A DNA stretch of 7,427 nucleotides, from assembly GCA_021737245.1 (NCBI GenBank), contig JAIPEI010000177.1, positions 1-7,427 on the forward strand. Reading direction: 5' to 3'. The stretch comes from Deltaproteobacteria bacterium (GTDB lineage: Bacteria; Desulfobacterota; DSM-4660; Desulfatiglandales; HGW-15). A model generated the notes under the pieces. It made no database searches. It had not been told where the DNA came from and worked only from the letters and a program-made list of their open reading frames with translations. Of this stretch, positions 1 through 5,662 are shown piece after piece. Position numbers and translations under genes: made by a program. Numbering within the stretch: position 1 is the first letter of the stretch; each line of letters begins with the position of its first letter.

Positions 1-199
1 GCTTGACCGCGGCTGCAAGCACCTGGACCTTCTCCTGCAACGGGGCCTTTCGATTGACGATGATCACGGGTACCCCCGGGATGCGACAGAGCCCACCGGG
101 GTTGTAGCGGGCTTCCTTCCGCAGGGTCTCGTAGCGGACCTCGACATCCAGGCCCTTTGCCACTCCCTCCAGCTGCTCCAGTATCACCTGATCATCCAC
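1..199 (-). CDS. conserved hypothetical protein, 5' part only (runs off the left edge)
   Basis: The minus strand is open from a GTG at 197-199 to the window edge, giving the first 66 residues of a soluble protein. GGGAGG (complement of 207-212) lies 7 nt upstream of this GTG and decides the start. The protein begins VDDQVILEQLEGVAKG, with a later GGLCRIPG turn and then a VPVIIVNRKAPLQEKVQVLA stretch. There is no signal peptide or membrane segment in the visible part, and one cysteine (C38). I recall similar short deltaproteobacterial proteins with a 'GGLCR...IIVN...EKI..L' pattern and no assigned function, but I cannot verify this. The gene follows the MFS permease on the same strand with a 40 bp gap, so the two are probably co-transcribed. 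Codon use and GC content look like the neighbours, so it is likely a real gene. Its function is unknown. Confidence 0.7.
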   Translation of the reverse strand, partial: MDDQVILEQLEGVAKGLDVEVRYETLRKEARYNPGGLCRIPGVPVIIVNRKAPLQEKVQVLAAAVK

Positions 200-239
200 A
201 CCTCACCCTCCCGGAAACGATTGCTTTCGCCGCGCTCCG

Positions 240-1430
240 TCACTCCCCCTCGCCGAGGGGGACCGCCAGGCAGATCACCAAACCGATGAGGGCCAACCCT
301 CCGGTCGCGTAGAACAGTCCGTCAAGCCCCAGCCACGCCGCGATCCAGCCGGAGACGACCGCCCCGGAAATGAAGCCCGAATCGTACACCGCCGTGAACA
401 GGGCCATGACCCCGGGCTTTTCGTCCCGCCTCCCGTAGCCCGCAGCCAGGGCGTTGTGCGCGGGAAAAAGAAACCCCATGCCCAGCCCGAAAAGAACGGC
501 CGGTATCCACCCCCCGAACCGTCCCATGAAGGAGGGCAGGAGGAGTATGCCCAGGGCGAGCGCCGGGTAGAACAGCCTCATAAAACGGCGCTTTCCCTTT
601 CGATCGATCACGCGCCCCATGGTGAGAAGGACCCCGATGGCCACCGCGAACGCCGCGAAGAAGAACCGGCCGGCCGAAGCGTCGTGCCGTTCGGCCGCAA
701 GGGCCAGGAAGTTGAACAGGGTCGACTGGCAATGGCCGAAAATCAGGGTGGAGACCAGGAGCAGGAGAAAAGACGCATCACCCAGCAGGCGGCCGTACGG
801 CGTCCGCCGTCCTGACCGCGGCCGCTCCACTTTTTCCGCATGGCCGGCGGCTCCGGTCACGGCGGCCCATGCCAGGAGGATCAGGCCGAATGCGCAGAGG
901 AACAGCGCGCCGAAACCGAATCGTCCGATCAGGGATTCACCCGCCGGAGGGGCGAGCGCCATCGCGGACATGAGGGATGCACCCACGATGCTGTAGGCCG
1001 AGGCCCGGCGTTCGTCGGGAAAAAGCGAGGCCACGGCGGAGAAGCTGCCCGCCACGAAACCGGAAAACCCGAGACCGTGCGCGACCCTCACGGCCAGCAT
1101 GGAGATTCCCACCGACTGGAGGAAAGGATAGCATGCCGACGCCATGAGCATCACGAACATGCCCCCGGACATGAGAAAAAACTCGCCGCGCCTTGCCGCG
1201 AGCACGCCCATCAGGGGACGGGAGAGAACGGCCGCCAGGGAGAAAACACCCATCAGCCATCCGATGACGTGCTTCCCCGCGCCCATCTCGTCCAGGGCGA
1301 CCGGGTACAGGTAGAACAGCGCCACGTTGGAGAAGACCAGGAAGTAGGCCAGGTTGAGCAGGACGAACGCCGGATGGTACAGCGGCAGAGAGATCTCCGT
1401 CCTCGACATGCCGTGGCTCGTACTCGTCAT
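240..1430 (-). CDS. MFS (major facilitator superfamily) permease, 396 aa
   Basis: This is an inner-membrane secondary transporter of the 12-helix MFS type, presumably a proton-coupled exporter or uptake permease; the substrate cannot be read from the sequence. Hydrophobic segments run throughout (first near residues 20-45, last near 373-392). They are split by a hydrophilic central loop at about 195-215 rich in Arg and Lys, as expected between the two six-helix halves. The loop between helices 2 and 3 carries a motif A-like sequence, RPLMGVLAARRG (71-82), and the second half has its counterpart, GRVIDRKGKRR (272-282). Length is normal for the family. The start ATG at 1428-1430 has only a G-rich run (GGGGGT) just upstream. 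A second in-frame ATG (1407-1409, MSRTE) has no better ribosome binding site, so the first is kept. It is upstream of, and probably co-transcribed with, the small hypothetical gene. A weak promoter candidate lies at 1535-1563 on the minus strand (TTGCGC, 17 bp, TAAAGT). Confidence 0.9.
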   Translation of the reverse strand: MTSTSHGMSRTEISLPLYHPAFVLLNLAYFLVFSNVALFYLYPVALDEMGAGKHVIGWLMGVFSLAAVLSRPLMGVLAARRGEFFLMSGGMFVMLMASACYPFLQSVGISMLAVRVAHGLGFSGFVAGSFSAVASLFPDERRASAYSIVGASLMSAMALAPPAGESLIGRFGFGALFLCAFGLILLAWAAVTGAAGHAEKVERPRSGRRTPYGRLLGDASFLLLLVSTLIFGHCQSTLFNFLALAAERHDASAGRFFFAAFAVAIGVLLTMGRVIDRKGKRRFMRLFYPALALGILLLPSFMGRFGGWIPAVLFGLGMGFLFPAHNALAAGYGRRDEKPGVMALFTAVYDSGFISGAVVSGWIAAWLGLDGLFYATGGLALIGLVICLAVPLGEGE

Positions 1431-1669
1431 ACCCCCGTCCCGCTCGAAACGCTTCCCGGGCGGCTCCAGCCTCAGGTCGAACAGGCACCGCCCCTCACCC
1501 CGGACTGTTGGTAGAACCGTTTCCGGCGGGTATCACTTTAGTTGCGGCTGTAACCCTGCGCAAGGGAAAACCGGCGCCGCTTTCCACCCGAGGGGAAGTG
1601 TGATAGCTTTCATTCCAGTAACGGGCAAATGTTTTCACATCTTTCCCGCGCCACGCCCGTCACCTCCAG

Positions 1670-1685
1670 GAGGAGAAAGCCCTTG
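1670..1685 (+). promoter_or_regulatory. strong ribosome binding site deciding a TTG start
   Basis: AGGAGGAG, close to a perfect anti-16S complement, is followed after a short AAAGCCC-type spacer by TTG at 1683-1685, in frame with the acetyltransferase. The more upstream ATG (1629) lacks such a site. This favours a 202-residue product over a 220-residue one. Confidence 0.65.
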
Positions 1686-2291
1686 AGCGGCGGCCGATAC
1701 GGAAAGTACGGCGAGATCCAGCGACTCCAGAGACTGCGTCGCTCCGGCCCTCCCCGCTCCGGACCGGAATCTTCTCCCTCCGACCGTCCCGCCCGCCGCA
1801 ACGCCCGTTCAACGGCTCCGCGCGTTCACATTCGGGAGGCACGGCCGCTCGACCGGACCTTCGTTTCCCGGCTCAGCGGGCGGGCCTTCCGGCGATTCGG
1901 CTCCTACACGGGGGTGATTCGGGACTGGTTCGACTCCGGAGCCGCCCTGACCCTTCTGGCGGTCTCCGAAGGCAGACCCGCCGGGTTCGCAATGACGGCC
2001 CAAACCCTGCCGACCCCAGCCGAGCCCCCGGAAACCGAGCTCCTGGCAATCGCCGTGGACTCCGGGGTGCGGCGCTCCGGGATCGGCCGCCGTCTCCTGC
2101 GGGAAATCGAGGCGGCCGCCCGGGAAGGCGGGGCGGACGTGATCCGGCTGCACACCGCAACGGACAATCTCGCCGCCCGGTCCCTGTTCGAAGGGGAAGG
2201 GTTTCGAGTCCTCGGCCTCCAGCGACGCTTCTATCCTTGCGGGCAGGACGCACTCCTCATGATCAAGGGGCTGGCGGACAAGCCGTCCTGA
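1683..2291 (+). CDS. GNAT-family N-acetyltransferase, RimI-like, 202 aa
   Basis: This is predicted to transfer an acetyl group from acetyl-CoA to an amine, possibly a protein N-terminus or small molecule. The GNAT core fills residues about 48-197. Motif A, the acetyl-CoA pyrophosphate loop, is seen as VRRSGIGRRL (129-138), a variant of R/Q-x-x-G-x-G/A. It is followed by LHTATDNLAARSLFEGEGF (156-174), the usual RimI 'N..A..LY...GF' region, and by RRFYPCGQDALLM (181-193), which resembles the end of RimI ('YYP...EDA..M'). I chose the TTG at 1683 because AGGAGGAG sits about 8 nt upstream. An in-frame ATG at 1629 has no good ribosome binding site. Residues 1-47 form a basic tail rich in Arg, Pro and Ser (starting SGGRYGKYGEIQRLQRLRR), which is not part of the fold and looks disordered. 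The gene stands alone between divergent and independently promoted neighbours. The family is secure but the substrate is unknown. Confidence 0.85.
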   Translation: MSGGRYGKYGEIQRLQRLRRSGPPRSGPESSPSDRPARRNARSTAPRVHIREARPLDRTFVSRLSGRAFRRFGSYTGVIRDWFDSGAALTLLAVSEGRPAGFAMTAQTLPTPAEPPETELLAIAVDSGVRRSGIGRRLLREIEAAAREGGADVIRLHTATDNLAARSLFEGEGFRVLGLQRRFYPCGQDALLMIKGLADKPS

Positions 2292-2315
2292 CCAGCGGGG
2301 GTCACGCACGTTTTT
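2289..2315 (+). terminator. weak terminator-like hairpin after the acetyltransferase gene
   Basis: TGACC (2289-2293) and GGTCA (2300-2304) can form a 5 bp stem with a 6 nt loop, starting at the stop codon. A run of five T follows at 2311-2315. The stem is short and the T-run starts 6 nt after it, so termination is plausible but weak. Its position just before the next promoter fits a boundary between transcription units. Confidence 0.3.
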
Positions 2316-2319
2316 GCCT

Positions 2320-2347
2320 TTGAAACGGGAATCGTTTGGTTTATAAT
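2320..2347 (+). promoter_or_regulatory. sigma70-type promoter for the pilT operon
   Basis: TTGAAA (2320-2325, five of six matches to the -35 consensus) and TATAAT (2342-2347, perfect -10) are separated by 16 bp. This is the only such AT-rich, consensus-like pair in an otherwise GC-rich window. Transcription would start near 2354, leaving a leader of about 170 nt before the pilT start codon. I saw no sigma54 (GG/GC) promoter in the same gap. Confidence 0.75.
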
Positions 2348-2453
2348 CCTTCCGGTTCTGCAGCAGACATTCAGCACCTGTCCGTGCCGTGGCGAAGACG
2401 ACTCTGCCCTCATCTCTCGTTGACCGGCATTGCTTTTCCTGCCCGCGCGTACC

Positions 2454-2479
2454 GATGGGTCCCGAAGGGAAGGACCATC
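2454..2479 (+). other. hairpin in the pilT leader
   Basis: GATGG/TCC (2454-2458 and 2460-2462) pairs with GGACCATC (2472-2479), giving 8 bp with one bulged G and a 9 nt loop. An alternative inner stem TCCC/GGGA (2460-2463 with 2467-2470) competes for the same bases. It lies 43 nt upstream of the pilT start codon inside the predicted transcript. It does not match a riboswitch class I know; in particular I do not see the conserved core of the GEMM c-di-GMP riboswitch. Confidence 0.35.
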
Positions 2480-2521
2480 CTCGAGCGGAAGCGGCGGCAT
2501 CGTTTCACCCGGAGGAACTCC

Positions 2522-3604
2522 ATGGCCCAGATTGACGCGTTTTTCAAGCTGATGAACGAGCAGGGCGCGAGCGACCTGCACCTCATCTCCGGCCAGCAGC
2601 CGGTGCTCCGTATCCAGGGGGAGCTGGAGCGGGTAAAGTACAAGGCGCTGGACAACGACAACCTCAAGGCCATGCTCTACGAGATCGCCCCCGAGGATAA
2701 GGTCAAGTTGTTCGAGGAATCGGGAGACGTCGACTTCGCCTACGAGATACCCGGCCTCGCCCGCTACCGTGCCAACTTTTTCCAGCAGAAGTACGGCGTC
2801 GGGGCCGTTTTCCGGGAAATCCCGTCCACCGTCCTCACCTGCGAGCAGCTCGGGCTGCCGCCTATCGTACGGCGCCTCGCCACGCTGCCCCGGGGCCTCG
2901 TCCTCGTCACCGGTCCGACCGGCAGTGGAAAGTCCACCACGCTGGCCGCCATCATCGACGAGGCCAACAGGACCCGCAAGGACCACATCCTGACCATCGA
3001 GGACCCCATCGAGTTCGTTCACCACAGCGAAAAGGCCGTGGTCAACCACCGCGAGGTGGGCTTGCACACACGGTCCTTCTCGGCCGCGCTCCGGGGCGCC
3101 CTCCGCGAGGACCCGGACATCATCCTGGTGGGCGAGATGCGAGACCTGGAGACCATCAGCCTCGCCATCGAGGCCTCGGCCACGGGCCACCTGGTCTTCG
3201 GAACGCTCCACACCACCAGCGCGGCCAAGACCGTGGACCGCGTCATCGAGGTCTTTCCGGTGAGCCAGCAGGAGCAGATCCGCAACACCCTGGCGGACGG
3301 TCTCCGAGCCGTGGTGGCCCAGACGCTCTTCCGGCGGACCGACAAGAAGGGGCGGGTGGCCGCCCTGGAGATCATGATCGCGAATCCGGCCGTCCGGAAC
3401 CTGATCCGCGAAGCCAAGACCTTCCAGATCCCCTCCATGATCCAGACCGGCAAGAAGTACGGCATGCAATCCCTCGACGACGCCATCATGGACCACCTCA
3501 AGAACAAGCGGATCGGAGCGGACGACGCTTACAACAAGGCGAACGACAAGGGCAAGTTCAGGCCGTTTCTCAAGAACCCGCCTTCCGACTTCACCGAGGT
3601 ATAG
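2522..3604 (+). CDS. pilT: PilT, type IV pilus retraction ATPase, 360 aa
   Basis: PilT is a hexameric cytoplasmic ATPase at the base of the type IV pilus machine that drives pilus depolymerisation and so twitching motility. The N-terminal PAS-like domain opens with the typical IDAFFKLMNEQGASDLHL (residues 4-21). The C-terminal RecA-like domain has Walker A GPTGSGKST (131-139), the Asp box TIEDPIEFVH (158-167), Walker B with IILVGEMRD (200-208, catalytic Glu205) and the His box GHLVFGTLH (222-230). The retraction signature AIRNLIRE is present as AVRNLIRE (290-297), followed by the family-typical IPSMIQTGKKYGMQSLDDAI. Length is normal. The frame is open further upstream to 2336, but ATG 2522 has GGAGGA (2511-2516) before it and yields the canonical N-terminus. 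It is the first gene of a three-gene operon behind the promoter at 2320-2347, with 53 bp to the next gene. Family assignment is firm. Confidence 0.96.
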   Translation: MAQIDAFFKLMNEQGASDLHLISGQQPVLRIQGELERVKYKALDNDNLKAMLYEIAPEDKVKLFEESGDVDFAYEIPGLARYRANFFQQKYGVGAVFREIPSTVLTCEQLGLPPIVRRLATLPRGLVLVTGPTGSGKSTTLAAIIDEANRTRKDHILTIEDPIEFVHHSEKAVVNHREVGLHTRSFSAALRGALREDPDIILVGEMRDLETISLAIEASATGHLVFGTLHTTSAAKTVDRVIEVFPVSQQEQIRNTLADGLRAVVAQTLFRRTDKKGRVAALEIMIANPAVRNLIREAKTFQIPSMIQTGKKYGMQSLDDAIMDHLKNKRIGADDAYNKANDKGKFRPFLKNPPSDFTEV

Positions 3605-3615
3605 CGGAGCCCGCA

Positions 3616-3631
3616 GAGCGGCGGAGCGGCG
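3616..3631 (+). repeat. tandem 8 bp repeat between the two pilus ATPase genes
   Basis: GAGCGGCG occurs twice in direct tandem in the 53 bp spacer between pilT and its paralog. It is most likely a simple slippage product in GC-rich DNA. It is not a terminator: there is no U-run, and the genes remain plausibly co-transcribed. Confidence 0.5.
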
Positions 3632-3657
3632 GAACCCATTTCAGGGAGCGAGGAACC

Positions 3658-4842
3658 ATGAGACGCCAGCAGATCGATCACATCCTCACGGCGATGCTCG
3701 AGTCCCACGAAAACGTGTCCGACCTGAACGTCACCGTGGACAAACCCTTTCAGGTGGAGACGTCGGGAGAGCTCGAGCCGGTTCCGCTCAATCCCCCCAT
3801 CCACCGGCTGACCCCCTTCCAGACCGAGGTGTTCGCTTTGAACCTCATCAACGGGGACCGGCGGCTGACCAGAAACCTGCTCTCCGAAGGGTCCTGCGAC
3901 CTGTCCTACCAGCTCGCGGGCAAGGCGCGGTTCCGCGTCAACGTATTCTCCCAGAAGGGATTCTACTCTACGGTGATGCGCCAGCTCGCCACCCGCGTGC
4001 CGACCGTCGAGGAGATGAAGCTGCCCCCCGCCTTCAAGAAGATGGCCCTCGAACGAAACGGCATCATCCTGGTGACCGGGGCGACGGGCAGCGGGAAATC
4101 GACGTCGCTCGCCGCGATCCTGGACGAGATCAACGAGTCGAAATCCGTGCACGTGGTGACCCTGGAGGATCCGGTGGAGTTCGTCCACTCCCAGAAGACG
4201 TCCACCTTCAACCAGCGCGAGCTGGGCCTCGACTTCGACACCTTCTCCTCCGGACTCCGGGCGGCGCTCCGCCAGGCCCCCAAGGTGATCCTGGTGGGCG
4301 AGATGCGCGACCGGGAGACGGTGGAAATCGCCCTTTCCGCCGCGGAAACCGGCCACCTGGTCCTGAGCACCCTGCACACGGTGGACTCCGGGCAGACCGT
4401 CAACCGCATCGTGGGCATGTTCGAGCAGGAGGAGGAAAAGCAGATCCGCATCCGCCTGACGGACACCATGAGGTGGATCGCCTGCCAGCGGCTGCTCCCC
4501 AAGGAAGGTGGCGGTCGTATCGCGGCCTTCGAAATCATGGGGTCGAACCTGCGGGTCAAGGACTCCATACTCAACGGCGAGTCCGAAGGAAAGACGTTCT
4601 ACGAGATCATCGAGGGCAGTCAGGCCTTCGGCATGATGACCTTCGATCAATGCATCGCGGACCTCTTCAGGCAGGGCCTCATCTCCGAGGACACGGCCAT
4701 GAGCTACGCCTCCCGGAAGGCGGTGGTGGGGCGGGCCATCGATTCCATCAAGGCGTCACGGGGCGAAAAGACCACGTCCATCGAGGATCTGTCCCTGGAC
4801 GACTCGTACGGCAAGGAAGAGGACAAGAGGATGCAGCGATAG
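3658..4842 (+). CDS. divergent PilT/PilU-family pilus ATPase, 394 aa
   Basis: This is a second motor ATPase of the PilT class, probably a paralog that assists or modulates retraction. All ATPase boxes are intact: Walker A GATGSGKST (141-149; the GAT form is typical of PilU), Asp box TLEDPVEFVH (168-177), Walker B VILVGEMRD (210-218, catalytic Glu215) and His box GHLVLSTLH (232-240). Differences from the neighbour are clear. The N-terminal domain has SDLNVTVDKPFQVETSGELE instead of the usual 'SDLHL..G..P', the Walker B approach is RQAPK instead of REDPD, and the AIRNLIRE signature is replaced by NLRVKDSILNGE (about 297-308). A charged C-terminal tail (about 365-394, acidic and Ser-rich) extends past the usual end. 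ATG 3658 is preceded by GGGAGCGAGGA (3644-3654). It sits second in the operon, 53 bp after pilT and 56 bp before the zinc-ribbon gene. It could be labelled PilU or PilT2; I do not assign a symbol. Confidence 0.93.
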   Translation: MRRQQIDHILTAMLESHENVSDLNVTVDKPFQVETSGELEPVPLNPPIHRLTPFQTEVFALNLINGDRRLTRNLLSEGSCDLSYQLAGKARFRVNVFSQKGFYSTVMRQLATRVPTVEEMKLPPAFKKMALERNGIILVTGATGSGKSTSLAAILDEINESKSVHVVTLEDPVEFVHSQKTSTFNQRELGLDFDTFSSGLRAALRQAPKVILVGEMRDRETVEIALSAAETGHLVLSTLHTVDSGQTVNRIVGMFEQEEEKQIRIRLTDTMRWIACQRLLPKEGGGRIAAFEIMGSNLRVKDSILNGESEGKTFYEIIEGSQAFGMMTFDQCIADLFRQGLISEDTAMSYASRKAVVGRAIDSIKASRGEKTTSIEDLSLDDSYGKEEDKRMQR

Positions 4843-4898
4843 CCGGCCGGCGGCAGACCGTGCGCGGACGATAGAAAGCACGTTCAAGGAGTGGATCC

Positions 4899-5579
4899 AT
4901 GGAGGTGACCTGCAGTCACTGCAGCAAGGCCCTGAAGATTCCCGACGAGAAGCTCCCCCGGGACCAGATCGTCAAGATCGCCTGCCCTTCCTGCAGGAGC
5001 AAGATCACCATCGACACGCGGGTGGATCCGGCCGGAGAGTCGGGAGCGGCGGTGTCGGAGGGTCCACCCGAAGATCAGAGTGGGGGGCGGTCTGCGGGAG
5101 AGGAGCTCGATTACGGCGACGACACCTCTCTCGGGTTCTACGAGGAGGGTACCAGGCTGGCCTTTGTCCTGGACAGCGACCTTGCAAGAAAGGAGCGGAT
5201 CCGAACGGCGGTGGAAGCGCTCGAGTACCGCTTCGTGGACTCACAGAACACCCGCGACGCCATCAGCAAGATGCGTTTTCACGTGTTCGATCTCGTGATC
5301 CTCGCCGAGGGGTTCGACGGCCAGCCCCTGGAGCACAGCCCGATCATCAACTCCATCAACCACCTTCCCATGTCCGTCCGACGGAAAATCTTCCTGGCCC
5401 TCCTCGGGGAGCAGTTCCAGACCATGGACAACATGATGGCCTTCGCCATGAGCGCCAACCTGGTGGTGAGTCCCGGCGACGTGGACAAGCTCCAGGCCGT
5501 TCTGAAGAAGGCGGTCTCCGAGAACGACCGGTTCTACAAGGTTTTCATGGACACCCTGAAGGATCTCGGAAGGGCTTAG
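4899..5579 (+). CDS. zinc-ribbon (MJ0042-type) / receiver-like domain protein, 226 aa
   Basis: This is a small cytoplasmic protein of unknown function in the pilus ATPase operon. Residues 3-38 form a zinc ribbon with two CxxC knuckles (C5/C8 and C29/C32) and the 'IPDEKLP...KIACPSC' pattern of MJ0042-type fingers. A Gly/Ser/acidic linker follows (about 41-85). Residues about 86-205 read like a response-regulator receiver fold (AFVLDSD at the start, DLVIL at the usual beta-3, a final helix KLQAVLKKAV). The expected phosphoacceptor Asp after DLVIL is Ala136, and the site of the conserved Lys is Ser191. No Thr/Ser is obvious after beta-4 (ALLGEQF). It therefore looks like a pseudo-receiver that cannot be phosphorylated in the normal way; this is my alignment by eye. 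AAGGAG (4886-4891) lies 7 nt before ATG 4899. Its position as third gene suggests a role as adaptor or regulator of the two ATPases, which is inference. Confidence 0.85.
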   Translation: MEVTCSHCSKALKIPDEKLPRDQIVKIACPSCRSKITIDTRVDPAGESGAAVSEGPPEDQSGGRSAGEELDYGDDTSLGFYEEGTRLAFVLDSDLARKERIRTAVEALEYRFVDSQNTRDAISKMRFHVFDLVILAEGFDGQPLEHSPIINSINHLPMSVRRKIFLALLGEQFQTMDNMMAFAMSANLVVSPGDVDKLQAVLKKAVSENDRFYKVFMDTLKDLGRA

Positions 5580-5613
5580 CTTCCGGTCGGGAAACACCCT
5601 CATAAGGACCATT

Positions 5614-5636
5614 CCCGGATGGGTGCCGGGCCTTTT
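5614..5636 (+). terminator. possible terminator of the pilT operon (convergent gap)
   Basis: CCCGG (5614-5618) and CCGGG (5626-5630) form a GC stem with a 7 nt loop, followed by CC and TTTT (5633-5636). AAGG (5604-5607) and CCTT (5631-5634) could extend it across an asymmetric internal loop, which would also make it usable on the other strand. It lies in the 83 bp gap between the end of the pil operon and the end of the convergent kinase gene. The T-run is short, so confidence is limited. Confidence 0.4.
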
Positions 5637-5662
5637 CCGCCGCCCATGCGCGGGAACGCCTA

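Noticed and set aside
840..1514. Plus-strand open frame of 224 codons opposite the MFS permease
   Set aside because: The translation is His/Glu/Arg-rich with no fold signature, whereas the minus strand encodes a clear 12-helix permease.
1535..1563. Promoter for the MFS gene on the minus strand (TTGCGC, 17 bp, TAAAGT)
   Set aside because: The -35 matches only three of six consensus bases and the -10 four of six; such matches are expected by chance, so it is mentioned but not listed as a feature.
2300..2521. GEMM-type c-di-GMP riboswitch upstream of pilT
   Set aside because: CACGCAC near 2303 recalls part of the motif and pilus genes are known targets, but the rest of the conserved core is absent and the match lies upstream of the predicted transcription start.
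2336..2521. N-terminal extension of PilT back to a TTG at 2336
   Set aside because: The extension runs through the -10 promoter element, its sequence is unrelated to PilT, and ATG 2522 has a good ribosome binding site and gives the canonical N-terminus.
2231..3496. Long open frame (421 codons) on the minus strand opposite pilT
   Set aside because: It is the antisense shadow of a firmly identified PilT gene in GC-rich DNA. The translation is rich in Gly, Asp, Val and His with no domain and no ribosome binding site of note.
3529..4650. Long open frame (373 codons) on the minus strand opposite the PilT paralog
   Set aside because: It is the antisense shadow of the ATPase gene, with low-complexity composition of the kind produced by the complementary frame of GC-rich coding DNA.
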